The notes under the pieces are model-generated. The model saw only the letters and a program-made list of their open reading frames with translations, was not told where the DNA came from and did no database searches. Positions 1 to 8,171 of a DNA stretch of 25,800 nt are shown one piece after another. Position 1 is the first letter of the stretch; each line of letters starts with the position of its first letter. Both the position numbers and the translations under genes were made by a program. Origin of the DNA: JAFDZO01 sp038225955 (GTDB taxonomy: Bacteria > Bacteroidota > Ignavibacteria > Tepidaquicellales > Tepidaquicellaceae); the NCBI GenBank assembly GCA_038225955.1, contig JBBRQV010000031.1, positions 1 to 25,800 on the forward strand, read 5' to 3'.

Positions 1-90
1 CCTGCAAACACAATGATAGAGGTCAGCGGTTTTGTGCATCCCGATATGCTGGTAGAAATATCTGCCGATGCAGTCATTACCAATTTATAA
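1..90 (+). CDS. RidA/YjgF-family enamine/imine deaminase, C-terminal fragment
   Basis: The first 29 codons of the window are open and end at a TAA at 88-90. The peptide contains PANTMIEVSGF followed by HPDMLVEISADAV, which is the typical C-terminal part of the RidA (YjgF/YER057c/UK114) family: a short beta strand and the 'LVEIEA.A' strand that close the trimer active site. Members of this family hydrolyse reactive 2-aminoacrylate-type enamines and imines released by PLP enzymes. The gene starts upstream of the window, so neither its start nor its active-site arginine can be checked. It is followed 42 bases later by the SDR gene on the same strand, so the two may be co-transcribed. The family call is fairly secure from the motif; the exact substrate is not. 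Confidence 0.75.
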   Translation, partial: PANTMIEVSGFVHPDMLVEISADAVITNL

Positions 91-132
91 TTATCCATTA
101 ACAATTTTCAATTAGTAATTAACAGAGAAGTT

Positions 133-894
133 ATGAGCGAATGGAATTTAGAGAATAAAACTGCTCTTGTTACAGGAGGCAGCAAAGGAATCGGACTTGC
201 AATCGTTGAGGAATTTTTATCATTAGGCGCAGAGGTGTTTTTTGTAGCAAGAACTCAGAGGGATGTTCTGAAAATTATTAATAAAAATAAAGAAAGCAAT
301 CTTCACGGACTAATTGCTGATGTAAGTACAATCGAAGGTAGAGAAAAGGTCTACCATATAATAAAAACACGAGCGAAGAAATTAGATTTCCTTGTGAATA
401 ATGTTGGAACGAACATAAGAAAAAAATCGATTGAATATACTTCTGAAGAATATGATAAGGTTATGAATACGAATTTAAAATCCTCATTCGAGCTTACAAA
501 AAACTTGTATCCATTCTTAAAAAAATCAAAAGGCGCATCTGTTGTAAATATTGCTTCTGTAAGCGGACTTGCAAGCACATCTTCAGGTGTTGTTTACGGA
601 ATGACTAAAGCAGCAATGATTCAAATGACAAGATACTTAGCAGTTGAGTGGGCAGAGCAAAATATCCGTGTGAATGCAATTGCTCCGTGGTATATAAAAA
701 CTCCGTTGGTAAAAGAAGTAATGAACGATAAAAAACGCTGGCAAAAAATAATTGACTCAACTCCTATGAAACGAGTTGGAAATACCGAAGAAATTGCCGG
801 ACTTGCAGCATTTCTATGTATGAAAAAAGCATCGTTTATTACAGGTCAGTGCATTGCCGTCGATGGCGGACTTATGTCGGTAGCATTTTTTTAG
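133..894 (+). CDS. SDR-family NAD(P)-dependent oxidoreductase (tropinone-reductase-like)
   Basis: A 253-residue classical short-chain dehydrogenase/reductase. The Rossmann glycine motif TGGSKGIG lies at residues 14-21, the NNVG variant of NNAG at 89-92, the catalytic Asn at 114, Ser at 142, and the YGMTK motif gives Tyr155 and Lys159, so the Asn-Ser-Tyr-Lys tetrad is intact. The C-terminal ITGQCIAVDGG motif is standard for the family. Overall wording (MSEWNLENKTALVTGGSKGIG, then PWYIKTPL) resembles the tropinone-reductase-like SDR group, but the substrate cannot be read from sequence. An Arg at 40 after the second beta strand hints at NADP preference (inference). The ATG is preceded by a purine stretch (agagaag) six bases upstream, one of the few start sites here with an SD-like sequence. 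It converges with terC with no strong terminator between them. Confidence 0.88.
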   Translation: MSEWNLENKTALVTGGSKGIGLAIVEEFLSLGAEVFFVARTQRDVLKIINKNKESNLHGLIADVSTIEGREKVYHIIKTRAKKLDFLVNNVGTNIRKKSIEYTSEEYDKVMNTNLKSSFELTKNLYPFLKKSKGASVVNIASVSGLASTSSGVVYGMTKAAMIQMTRYLAVEWAEQNIRVNAIAPWYIKTPLVKEVMNDKKRWQKIIDSTPMKRVGNTEEIAGLAAFLCMKKASFITGQCIAVDGGLMSVAFF

Positions 895-947
895 AATTAC
901 GAACTACGGTTGAATTTTTCTGACAACTGAAAACAAACAACCGACAA

Positions 948-1694
948 CTATTCTTTATACTTTTCTTTAAGCTCTACAGGTTTTACTTTCTTCCTTAGTT
1001 TTATATTTAGCAGTTCTACAAGAAATGAGAATGCCATTGCAAAGTAAACGTATGCCTTAGGAACATCTATATGCAGCCCTTCTAAGAATAATAATAAACC
1101 AATCATTAGTAAGAACGACAACGCCAGCATTTTAATTGTAGGGTGCTTGTGAATAAAATCACTTACGCTTTTTGCAAAGAGTAGCATAACAATCATAGAG
1201 AGTATGATTGCTATAATCATAATCTCAACATGTTTCACTAAACCTACCGCAGTAATTACAGAGTCGAACGAGAAAACTATATCAAGTAAAGCTATTTGTA
1301 CAAGCAGTGCAGATAAACCTTTTTTAACAACGTCTTTAGATTCCTCTTCTTTTCCTTCAAGCTTCTCGTGAATTTCCATCGTGCTTTTAAAAATAAGGAA
1401 CAAACCGCCGAGAATCAAAATCAAACTTCTTCCCGTAACATCAAAATTGAAAATCGTAAATAACGGATGAACAAGTCCTGCAATCCATGAAATACTTAAC
1501 AGTAGCAAAATTCTGAATACGAGCGCAAGTGAAAGCCCGAGCTTTCTTGCTTTTCCCTGTTCATTTTCAGGAAGTTTACCTGTAATGATTGAAATGAAAA
1601 TTATATTATCTATACCTAATATAATTTCCATGAAAGTAAGTGTAACTAAACTGACATATGTATCAGTTTGAGAAAAAAGAGAAAAGAATTCCAT
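948..1694 (-). CDS. TerC-family integral membrane protein
   Basis: A 248-residue polytopic membrane protein of the TerC family. The diagnostic first helix has MEIILGIDN at residues 22-30, and its internal repeat LDIVFSFDSV lies at about 137-146. Both carry the membrane-embedded Asp residues typical of the family. About seven hydrophobic segments are visible, separated by a charged cytosolic loop (about 108-125, EIHEKLEGKEEESK). TerC proteins were named for tellurium resistance; in several bacteria they are now linked to Mn2+ export or to metal loading of exported proteins. Which applies here is not shown by sequence. The start is an ATG at 1694. The T9SS-cargo gene ends only 24 bases upstream on the same strand, so read-through is possible, but a functional link is not evident. 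Confidence 0.88.
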   Translation of the reverse strand: MEFFSLFSQTDTYVSLVTLTFMEIILGIDNIIFISIITGKLPENEQGKARKLGLSLALVFRILLLLSISWIAGLVHPLFTIFNFDVTGRSLILILGGLFLIFKSTMEIHEKLEGKEEESKDVVKKGLSALLVQIALLDIVFSFDSVITAVGLVKHVEIMIIAIILSMIVMLLFAKSVSDFIHKHPTIKMLALSFLLMIGLLLFLEGLHIDVPKAYVYFAMAFSFLVELLNIKLRKKVKPVELKEKYKE

Positions 1695-1718
1695 TAAATA
1701 TTATTTATTGTAAATTAC

Positions 1719-4349
1719 TTATTTTACTAACAGCATTTTCTTTGAATCGGTTCGTATTCCGTTTACAAAAATTGAATAAAAATATACTCCGCTTGTTAGG
1801 TTAGAAGCATTAAATTCTGTTTCATGATTACCCGTATTATCATATTTGCTGTAAATATTTTTTATCTCAGCCCCTTTAATATCGTAAACTTTTATATCAA
1901 CGAAGGCAGGTTTATTTAAGTCAAATTTTATTTTTGTAGATGGATTAAACGGATTCGGATAATTCTGATACAATTTAAAATCTTTAACGATAGTATTTTG
2001 ATTACCAACGCTAACAGGATTTTGAACCAAATCTCTCTGCCAGATACCGTTGCCATATGTTGCTGCTCTGAGTTTTCTGTTTGTATAGGAAATTGTTAAA
2101 TCGAATACGAGTGCATAAGGCATTCCTGTTCTGAACTCAAACCAACTTGCTCCGCCGTTAGTTGTTACATAAGTCCCTAGGTCGTTACCAACATAAATGT
2201 TTTGTGTAAACAGCGGGTCCATAACAACACATTGGTGTGGAACATCAGGAAGATTTCCAGAAATATCTGTCCATGTGTCGCCATTATTTGTTGAACGGAA
2301 TATATGTCCTGTTCCAAAACCACCGAATGTTGCAATGACTTCTTTTGAATTATTTGGATTCAAGCTTAAGTCAGTTACAAATCTGTTTGGTAAAGTTCCT
2401 GTAATACTTGCCCAGTTAAGCCCGCCGTTATAACTTCTGAAAACTCCGGCTACTGTTGCGCTCGGTGCAGAACCAACATATAATGTATCCTGACTTGTAT
2501 AAGATACTGCCATTGAAAGAAGTTTGTTTCCTCCGAAGACAGAAGCGCCGTAAGGTCCTTGCCAGTTCCCTCCGCCTGTAGTAGATTTATATACTCCTGT
2601 TCCACCCACATACATTATACTTGGGTTTGATTTTGCCGATACATACGGCGCCGAAAAACAATAAGAAGCCGTATTGCCGTTATTCGGAGGACCAATATCT
2701 GACCAGCTTTGTCCCCTGTTGTTTGATTTATTAATATCGCCGTAACTATATTCAACATAACAGGTATTATCGTTTGTAGAATTTACCGCAGTCCAGAATC
2801 CGTCGCCAACGAATGTTTTATACCATGCAGTTGTTCCCTGATTAAAGGCTGCGCGGTTATCCTGCAATCCGCCGAGGCACCATGTTGAGTCCTGGAATGA
2901 ATTTGAAAAGCCATTATAAAATTGTGATGTCACATATCCGCCGTTACAGGAATAAAATGTTTCACCGAAATCATTCGAGCGGTATAAACCACCATCGGCA
3001 GTAATATAAATTTTATTAGCATCTTTCGGATTTGATGTAATGTAGTGAACATCGGCATGCACAAAATTTGAAGGACCTTCCGGCTGACCGGGAAGCACTG
3101 CCCCTGTATTCCAGGCTGACCAGTCTGATTTTGTTGTGAATGCTGTTCCGCCGTTTGTAGATTTTTCTATATTCAGTGTACCAATTAAAATTGAATTTGC
3201 ATCATCAGATTTCATTAGGTGTCCGTTATTATACCAACCCTGATTGCCTATAGGAACAGTTGTGCTTAATACACTCCAGTTCGTTCCTGCGTTGGTACTT
3301 TTATAATATCCGATATAAGACAAATCATTTGCAACGCTTGCAGTAATGATATTTGGATTAATAGGATATACTTCTATAGTTGCCTTTCCTGTCCATGTTG
3401 CCGGAAGTCCACCGGAAAGTTTTACCCAGTTAGTTCCGGCATTGGTAGTTTTATAAATACCAATGTCAGTTAACGGTGCAATATTTGTAAGATTTCCAAC
3501 AGACGCATAAATAATATTCGAGTCGAGCGGATTCACTTCTAAGTCCATCACCATTTTTACATCGAGAGATTTTACCCATGTAGCGCCGTTGTATTTATAC
3601 ACACCTTCGCTTGTAGCAGAGTAAAGTATGTTGGGATTGAATGGATTGTATTGCACTCTCCAAATTCCTCTTTGGTTATTGTAAGTCCAGTCAAGGGATT
3701 TTATCCATGTGCTACCGCCATCAGTTGTTTTTAAAATACCTATTCCGTACATGCCTCGTGTAAGCCGGTTATCAAGTCCGTTGTTTGAAGATTGGTATCC
3801 GTAATTTTCACCTGTGCCTATATATATTTCATTCGGATTAGTCTTATTAATTGCAATTGAGCTCACAGCAAGTGAAGGAAAGCCTGTGTTTATTTGTATC
3901 CATGCAGCTGCACCGATTCCACCTGAAGTTGATTTCCATAAGCCGCCTGCAGCTGCGCCGATGTAAATTATATTTGTATCAACAGGGTTCACTGCAACGG
4001 CAAGACTTCTTCCGCCGATGTTGTTAGGTCCCATAGATTGCCAGAAAGTTGCAGCATCATTAACAGAGTTAAAATCCTGCATGCGGTCTTTTGTATATTG
4101 AAATGCTTTAAAAAATTTATCTTGAGGAATGTCTTTTTCGGGATAGGCGCGAATCTCGTTCATAAACTGCATAGATTCGTATGCACCTGACGGACCAGCT
4201 TCATTTTCTTTGTCAGATTCAGTAACTTTTTCTTTATTAATTGAATCTGTTGACGTTATTATTGAATCGTTTTTTTGCGAATATTTTGCATAGAAAACTA
4301 TGCCTATTACAAGAATAAGCGCAACGATTGAGGTTTTTAGTTTGCTCAT
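1719..4349 (-). CDS. Large secreted beta-propeller protein with T9SS type A sorting domain
   Basis: The best start is the ATG at 4349 (876 residues), which begins MSKLKTSIV followed by a hydrophobic core; the open frame extends 18 codons further upstream to 4403 but that extension would bury the signal segment. The body is a sortilin/VPS10-like repeat protein with many Asp-box (BNR) motifs, for example TTDGGSTW, TTNAGTNW, SNNRGQSW, SYNGGLNW, STNNGDTW and TTNGGASW, which form beta-propeller blades. The last 80 or so residues are a T9SS type A sorting domain: LYQNYPNPFNPSTKI, then VDIKVYDIKG, then NLTSGVYFYSI, ending KKMLLVK. The family is exported by Sec and then across the outer membrane by the Por system, where the C-terminal domain is removed or anchored. 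The N-terminal segment lacks a clear signal-peptidase site. The ligand or enzymatic role is unknown; many such propellers are surface adhesins or hydrolase-like. Confidence 0.85.
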   Translation of the reverse strand: MSKLKTSIVALILVIGIVFYAKYSQKNDSIITSTDSINKEKVTESDKENEAGPSGAYESMQFMNEIRAYPEKDIPQDKFFKAFQYTKDRMQDFNSVNDAATFWQSMGPNNIGGRSLAVAVNPVDTNIIYIGAAAGGLWKSTSGGIGAAAWIQINTGFPSLAVSSIAINKTNPNEIYIGTGENYGYQSSNNGLDNRLTRGMYGIGILKTTDGGSTWIKSLDWTYNNQRGIWRVQYNPFNPNILYSATSEGVYKYNGATWVKSLDVKMVMDLEVNPLDSNIIYASVGNLTNIAPLTDIGIYKTTNAGTNWVKLSGGLPATWTGKATIEVYPINPNIITASVANDLSYIGYYKSTNAGTNWSVLSTTVPIGNQGWYNNGHLMKSDDANSILIGTLNIEKSTNGGTAFTTKSDWSAWNTGAVLPGQPEGPSNFVHADVHYITSNPKDANKIYITADGGLYRSNDFGETFYSCNGGYVTSQFYNGFSNSFQDSTWCLGGLQDNRAAFNQGTTAWYKTFVGDGFWTAVNSTNDNTCYVEYSYGDINKSNNRGQSWSDIGPPNNGNTASYCFSAPYVSAKSNPSIMYVGGTGVYKSTTGGGNWQGPYGASVFGGNKLLSMAVSYTSQDTLYVGSAPSATVAGVFRSYNGGLNWASITGTLPNRFVTDLSLNPNNSKEVIATFGGFGTGHIFRSTNNGDTWTDISGNLPDVPHQCVVMDPLFTQNIYVGNDLGTYVTTNGGASWFEFRTGMPYALVFDLTISYTNRKLRAATYGNGIWQRDLVQNPVSVGNQNTIVKDFKLYQNYPNPFNPSTKIKFDLNKPAFVDIKVYDIKGAEIKNIYSKYDNTGNHETEFNASNLTSGVYFYSIFVNGIRTDSKKMLLVK

Positions 4350-4475
4350 AGAATTAATAATGATTGATAAAATTACTCTGAAAGCGAGGGAAAAACAATC
4401 CAAAATAATTAAGGATATATTAATCTCTTAGAATAAAAAACAATATTTGCTATTTTAAATCCTTAACGGATTTAT

Positions 4476-5003
4476 TTGAAGTCATTCTTCAGTAATATAG
4501 GATTTACAAAAAACGAAACCCGCGTAGTGCTTCTTATTGTGGCAGTATTAATCATTGGCGCCGGCATAAAATACTACAAGTATTTATTCACAGGGGATAA
4601 TACAAAATATGATTATACAAAAAGTGATGAAGAGTTTAAAAAACTCACAGAGGAAGCACGGAAAAGAGAATTTGATGCTATTAAAAATGATACTATAAAA
4701 AGTGATGAGTTCGCGAAGATTACATTGGAAATGAATCATGAACAGGACAGTCTGGAGTCAATCGAAAAAGAACCAAGGATTTCAAAAAAAGAATTAAAGT
4801 TAAGAGAAAAAAGTATTAATTTGAATACGGCAGGAATAGATGAGTTAGTTTCACTACCTGGTATCGGGCAGAGCACGGCAGAAAAAATAATAGAATATAG
4901 AAATAAGAGAGGAAAGTTTAAGAAGATTCAGGATATAATGAATGTGAAAGGAATTGGCGAGAAAAAATTCGAGAAAATAAAAGGATATTTAATAACAGAA
5001 TAA
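4476..5003 (+). CDS. Membrane-anchored ComEA-like helix-hairpin-helix DNA-binding protein
   Basis: A 175-residue protein with one N-terminal membrane segment (about residues 17-30), a charged linker of about 80 residues that looks helical, and a C-terminal pair of helix-hairpin-helix motifs. The pair reads SINLNTAGIDELVSLPGIG (113-131) and then DIMNVKGIG (153-161), the ComEA signature. ComEA proteins bind double-stranded DNA in the periplasm or at the cell surface during natural transformation. The start is TTG at 4476: an in-frame TAA lies at 4464-4466 and no ATG occurs until far inside the gene, so TTG is effectively forced. It lies upstream of a pentapeptide lipoprotein and a PilM-like gene on the same strand. 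HhH tandem proteins of this type also occur outside competence systems, so the uptake role is inferred. Confidence 0.82.
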   Translation: MKSFFSNIGFTKNETRVVLLIVAVLIIGAGIKYYKYLFTGDNTKYDYTKSDEEFKKLTEEARKREFDAIKNDTIKSDEFAKITLEMNHEQDSLESIEKEPRISKKELKLREKSINLNTAGIDELVSLPGIGQSTAEKIIEYRNKRGKFKKIQDIMNVKGIGEKKFEKIKGYLITE

Positions 5004-5067
5004 GGTCTTAATTTGTAAAAGAGTAAAAAGGGGGAGAAATTGTTTTTTAAAATTAAAATTCATTGAA

Positions 5068-5979
5068 ATGAAAACATATGGTTCACCTATGCCATTTTTA
5101 ATGTTTATATTTCTCACAGCAGGTATTGTGTACATAGTAAGTTTTTCAGGATGCAATAATACTGTAACAAGTACAGTTGAAACAAAAACTAATAAGGCAT
5201 ATTCAGAAAAAGATTTTAAACTGGAACGAAATTTAAGAGCTATTCCGGAATCTGTAATTGCTCTTAATTTAGAAGATATTAACTCACCTCCTAATGATTC
5301 AATTCCTGATACAGGTACAATCGGAGAAGATATTGTTTTTTTTAGATATACTGAAAATGTGACACGCAGTTTTCGCATGGAAAAATCATCTCGTTTCAGT
5401 GTAAGTCTAACAAATACTGAGACTGGAGCCGGATTATATTATATTGATTGGTATAACGATAATGTTACTGTTTATATTCCTGCAGGTGACTATAGAATGA
5501 ATATTCATTCTTGGCAAGATTATTCTACGGATTCAGCACTAGGTAGACAGCAAATATTTATTAAGTCTGAAGATCAGTCAAATGTATTGATTACAACAGC
5601 CGGCTGCCTTAATTGTGATTTAAGTTTTATTAATTTAGATTATATGAACTTAAATTATATGAATTTTGGAGGTGCAAATTTAAACAATGCAAGCTTAGCC
5701 AGAACTTCCCTAATAGGAACCAATTTCTCTAATGCAAATTTGAATAAAACATATTTCTATAAGTCGAATATGGTGTACGCAGATTTGTCCCATTCATTTA
5801 TGCAGGGTGTAATACTTCGCAGCACAGATTTAAAGCATGCAAATATTGGTGGCTCAGATATAACCAATGGAGATTTACGATTCGCCGATATAAGTTTTGC
5901 AAATTTTTGCGGCTCTAATTTGATAGGAATCATTTCCAATGGCATTACTGCAAATGCTGAAACACAGTGCTGGCCTTAG
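5068..5979 (+). CDS. Pentapeptide-repeat lipoprotein
   Basis: A 303-residue protein beginning with a hydrophobic signal (residues 9-27) that ends in a lipobox-like FSGC, giving Cys29 as the probable lipidated residue. A linker of about 65 residues and a strand-rich segment (about 95-165) follow. From about residue 175 onward the sequence is a pentapeptide-repeat solenoid of the A(D/N)LXX type, with units such as GANLN, NASLA, NANLN, YADLS, KHANI and FANFC. Such repeats fold into a right-handed quadrilateral beta helix. A CLNC pair opens the repeat block, and two further cysteines lie near the C-terminus (FCGSN and TQCWP). The protein is probably anchored on the outer or inner membrane facing the periplasm or outside. 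No enzymatic motif is seen and the function is unknown. The ATG at 5068 gives the lipoprotein signal, which supports that start. Confidence 0.82.
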   Translation: MKTYGSPMPFLMFIFLTAGIVYIVSFSGCNNTVTSTVETKTNKAYSEKDFKLERNLRAIPESVIALNLEDINSPPNDSIPDTGTIGEDIVFFRYTENVTRSFRMEKSSRFSVSLTNTETGAGLYYIDWYNDNVTVYIPAGDYRMNIHSWQDYSTDSALGRQQIFIKSEDQSNVLITTAGCLNCDLSFINLDYMNLNYMNFGGANLNNASLARTSLIGTNFSNANLNKTYFYKSNMVYADLSHSFMQGVILRSTDLKHANIGGSDITNGDLRFADISFANFCGSNLIGIISNGITANAETQCWP

Positions 5980-6022
5980 CATGCAAACATTACTATTAAG
6001 TTAAAAAGAAATCAAACTATAC

Positions 6023-6937
6023 TTGGACAAATTAATTTTAAGTTTTTCTGATGAGTACATCAGGGCAATAGGTGTTAATGATTTAAATGAAATTATTCTT
6101 ATGGAAGAAGTTTCTTCTATTGTGGATTTTGGCAAAGACATCTCATACTATAAGAATAATACAACAGTATTAAGCGAGACATCGCAGATGATAAGCTCAA
6201 TTCTAAACACAGATATTGCAAAAATAAAAAAAGTTGGGGTAACGCTTGATTCCGCGCAGGCATTTTTAAATATTATTCCCGTAGATACAAACGATGATGA
6301 AAAGACTATAAACTCTCAAATTATGTGGGAGATATCAAACTACTTTCCCGAAACATATAACGACTTCAATATAAAATATATAAAGCTTAACAACCATAAA
6401 TATACAGAAAATATTGACGATGCTCTTCTAATAGCAATTGATAAATTCAAAATAGATTTTTGCCGAAGAGTTTGTAATGAGCTTAAACTTAATCTTGCAG
6501 CAGTGGAAATTGACCATTTTGCTTCCGAAAAAATTCTTTCCGATAATTATAATGATAAGGTAACAGGTAACAATATTCTTTTCATTGGTTATAAAGCCGG
6601 AAGAACAGACTTAAGCGTAATACTGAACGGGAAAATTCGTTACTATGAATATATAAACAAAGATGACAATGAGCATCATGGCAGATTTATAAACGCCTTA
6701 AAAAATCTTAATGTTGCAATTCCCGGGCTTAGCCTTAAAGAAATTTTTATATACGGCGGAGATTTTTCAGGCAGCATAGATGAAAGCTTCTCAGAAATTT
6801 TTAAGAATGTTCCAACGTCAGTTGTTGATCCTTTTATGAAGGTAAAATTATCAAGAGAGTTACTCTCAGAAAATTCTACCGATAGAAATCTTCACAGATT
6901 TACACCGCTATGCGGTCTTGCATCAAAAATGAATTGA
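6023..6937 (+). CDS. Divergent PilM-like actin-fold protein (type IV pilus assembly)
   Basis: A 304-residue protein that resembles PilM, the actin-like inner-membrane platform protein of type IV pili. Supporting landmarks are the central segment around QIMWEISNYFPE (99-110), matching the PilM 'qi.WE...yiP' region, the IYGGDF turn (243-248) at the adenosine position, and the C-terminal VDPFMKVKL then FTPLCGLA, which match the 'NPF' and 'A.GLA' ends of PilM. The nucleotide phosphate motifs are eroded: the N-terminus reads LILSFSDEYIRAIG where PilM proteins normally have an acidic DIG, and the second reads LFIGYKAGRTDL. The start is TTG at 6023, forced by an in-frame TAA at 6002-6004. No pilN, pilO or pilQ follows. 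The family assignment is by motif recognition and is moderately sure. Confidence 0.62.
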   Translation: MDKLILSFSDEYIRAIGVNDLNEIILMEEVSSIVDFGKDISYYKNNTTVLSETSQMISSILNTDIAKIKKVGVTLDSAQAFLNIIPVDTNDDEKTINSQIMWEISNYFPETYNDFNIKYIKLNNHKYTENIDDALLIAIDKFKIDFCRRVCNELKLNLAAVEIDHFASEKILSDNYNDKVTGNNILFIGYKAGRTDLSVILNGKIRYYEYINKDDNEHHGRFINALKNLNVAIPGLSLKEIFIYGGDFSGSIDESFSEIFKNVPTSVVDPFMKVKLSRELLSENSTDRNLHRFTPLCGLASKMN

Positions 6938-6968
6938 AATGATTACATAAAATTTTCTCATAGCTACA

Positions 6969-7019
6969 CAAAGTGTCCTGTTACTCCGGCTCATGCCGGA
7001 GGGGACTCTTCGTGCTTTG
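6969..7019. repeat. REP-like imperfect palindrome between pilM-like gene and rsmD
   Basis: The core is a perfect 7-bp inverted repeat, CTCCGGC (6984-6990) and GCCGGAG (6995-7001), with a TCAT loop. It is flanked by GTCC/GGAC (6975-6978 and 7003-7006) and by CAAAG/CTTTG (6969-6973 and 7015-7019). The element is markedly GC-richer than its surroundings and has no T-run on either side, so it does not look like a simple intrinsic terminator. It may be one copy of a dispersed palindromic repeat or an mRNA-stabilising structure between the two genes. Whether it recurs in the genome cannot be seen here. Confidence 0.55.
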
Positions 7020-7062
7020 AGTATAAATTGTTCTGAAATCAGGACTATTTAAAATTGATAAG

Positions 7063-7602
7063 ATGAGAATAATAGCAGGAGAATACAGACACAGGATTTT
7101 AAAGTCTCCGGGTAAAAAGGAAGGGATACGACCTACAACAGACAGAGCAAGAGAAACGCTTTTTAACATACTGAATAATTTTTTTGATTTTGAAAATGCG
7201 AAAGTAGTTGATTTATTTTGCGGCACAGGAAGTTTTGGAATTGAATGTCTTTCACGCGGAGCAGAGTTTGCAATATTTGTTGATAAAGATGTAAAGCTTG
7301 CTGAAGAAAATACAAAGCTTTTAAAAATTGAAGATGAAACTGAAATTATAAGAGGTGATGCTTTGATTTTTTTAAGAGATGAATCAATGGATATAAATTT
7401 AATATTTGCGGACCCGCCCTACGACTATATGTTTTATAATAAATTGCTTGAGAAAGTTTCTAAGCTTAGCTCATATTTTGTTTTAGAGCATTCTAAAAAT
7501 TACAAAGTAGATGAAGAGTATAAAGAACTTATGTTCAGGCAAAAAGAAGTGGGCGTAACATTTTTCTCTTTTTTTGATTTCAGAAAACCATCAGAAGTTT
7601 AA
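7063..7602 (+). CDS. rsmD: 16S rRNA (guanine966-N2)-methyltransferase RsmD
   Basis: A 179-residue enzyme that transfers a methyl group from SAM to N2 of G966 of 16S rRNA during 30S assembly. The N-terminus MRIIAGEYRHRIL and the PTTDRARETLFNIL stretch (24-37) are characteristic of RsmD. The SAM-binding motif I is VVDLFCGTG (48-56), and the catalytic motif is DPPY at 117-120. The length matches the family (about 180-200). It lies 10 bases (9 untranslated) upstream of coaD on the same strand, the rsmD-coaD pairing that is widespread in bacteria, and the two are probably co-transcribed. The ATG at 7063 is the clear start because the family's conserved N-terminus begins there. Confidence 0.93.
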   Translation: MRIIAGEYRHRILKSPGKKEGIRPTTDRARETLFNILNNFFDFENAKVVDLFCGTGSFGIECLSRGAEFAIFVDKDVKLAEENTKLLKIEDETEIIRGDALIFLRDESMDINLIFADPPYDYMFYNKLLEKVSKLSSYFVLEHSKNYKVDEEYKELMFRQKEVGVTFFSFFDFRKPSEV

Positions 7603-7611
7603 TATTACACA

Positions 7612-8100
7612 TTGAAAAAAATCACAGCAATATACCCCGGAACATTTGACCCTGTAACAAACGGACATCTGGATATAATCGAGAGAGCATCGAAGTTATT
7701 TGATAAAGTAATTATTACGATTGCTGTTAACTCAAGCAAGAAGCCGCTTTTTACCAAGGAAGAAAGACTCGACATGATTAAGAACGTAACGAAAAAGTAT
7801 AAGAATGTTACGGTAGATGTTTTTGACGGCTTACTTGTCTCTTATGCAAAAAAGAAAAAAGCTTCTGTTATAATAAGGGGACTGAGGGCTATTTCTGATT
7901 TTGATTATGAGTTTCAGATTGCTTTAACAAATCGAAAACTAGAACCTGAAGTAAGTACAATTTTTTTAATGCCGAGTGAGAAGTATAGCTTTTTAAACTC
8001 TTCACTGGTGCGTGAACTCGCTTCCTTTAAAGCTAACGTAAAAGAGTTTGTACCTGATTATGTTTTTAAGAAGTTAAAGGAGAAATATAAAAAGAGTTAA
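7612..8100 (+). CDS. coaD: Pantetheine-phosphate adenylyltransferase (PPAT)
   Basis: A 162-residue enzyme for the fourth step of coenzyme A synthesis: 4'-phosphopantetheine plus ATP gives dephospho-CoA and pyrophosphate. The start YPGTFDPVTNGH (residues 8-19) contains the nucleotidyltransferase T/HxGH motif (TNGH, 16-19). IRGLRAISDFDYEFQ and the late YSFLNSSLVRELA motif complete the active site. The length is typical. The start is TTG at 7612; the rsmD stop codon lies in the same frame just upstream and no ATG is available, while the protein begins exactly where CoaD proteins begin, so TTG is secure. A strong bidirectional terminator follows within 20 bases. Confidence 0.95.
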   Translation: MKKITAIYPGTFDPVTNGHLDIIERASKLFDKVIITIAVNSSKKPLFTKEERLDMIKNVTKKYKNVTVDVFDGLLVSYAKKKKASVIIRGLRAISDFDYEFQIALTNRKLEPEVSTIFLMPSEKYSFLNSSLVRELASFKANVKEFVPDYVFKKLKEKYKKS

Positions 8101-8115
8101 GAAAAGGATTAAAAT

Positions 8116-8144
8116 AAAAAAAGCGGGCTTAACCCGCTTTTTTG
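8116..8144. terminator. Bidirectional intrinsic terminator between coaD and the thioredoxin-like gene
   Basis: The GCGGG/CCCGC stem (8123-8127 and 8133-8137) has a CTTAA loop and is extended by six A-T pairs, so it has an A-run on the left and a T-run on the right. It can stop transcription from coaD on the plus strand and from the thioredoxin-like gene on the minus strand. Confidence 0.85.
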
Positions 8145-8171
8145 TTTTAGAAAACTATATATACTTCTATA

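Noticed and set aside
896..947. CGGTTG ... CAACCG inverted repeat between the SDR gene and terC
   Set aside because: The loop is about 30 bases and there is no T-run, so it is not a convincing terminator.
393..1156. DnaA-box-like 9-mers TGTGAATAA at 393-401 and 1148-1156
   Set aside because: Isolated matches inside coding sequence in an AT-rich genome; no cluster and no AT-rich unwinding element, so no origin is called.
4350..4403. N-terminal extension of the T9SS protein to the frame's first start at 4403
   Set aside because: It would place 18 residues ahead of the signal segment; the ATG at 4349 gives a normal export signal.
4441..4475. AATATTTG resembling the Bacteroidota -7 promoter element (TAnnTTTG) before the ComEA-like gene
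   Set aside because: The match has a wrong first base and no -33 TTG at proper spacing, so I cannot support a promoter.
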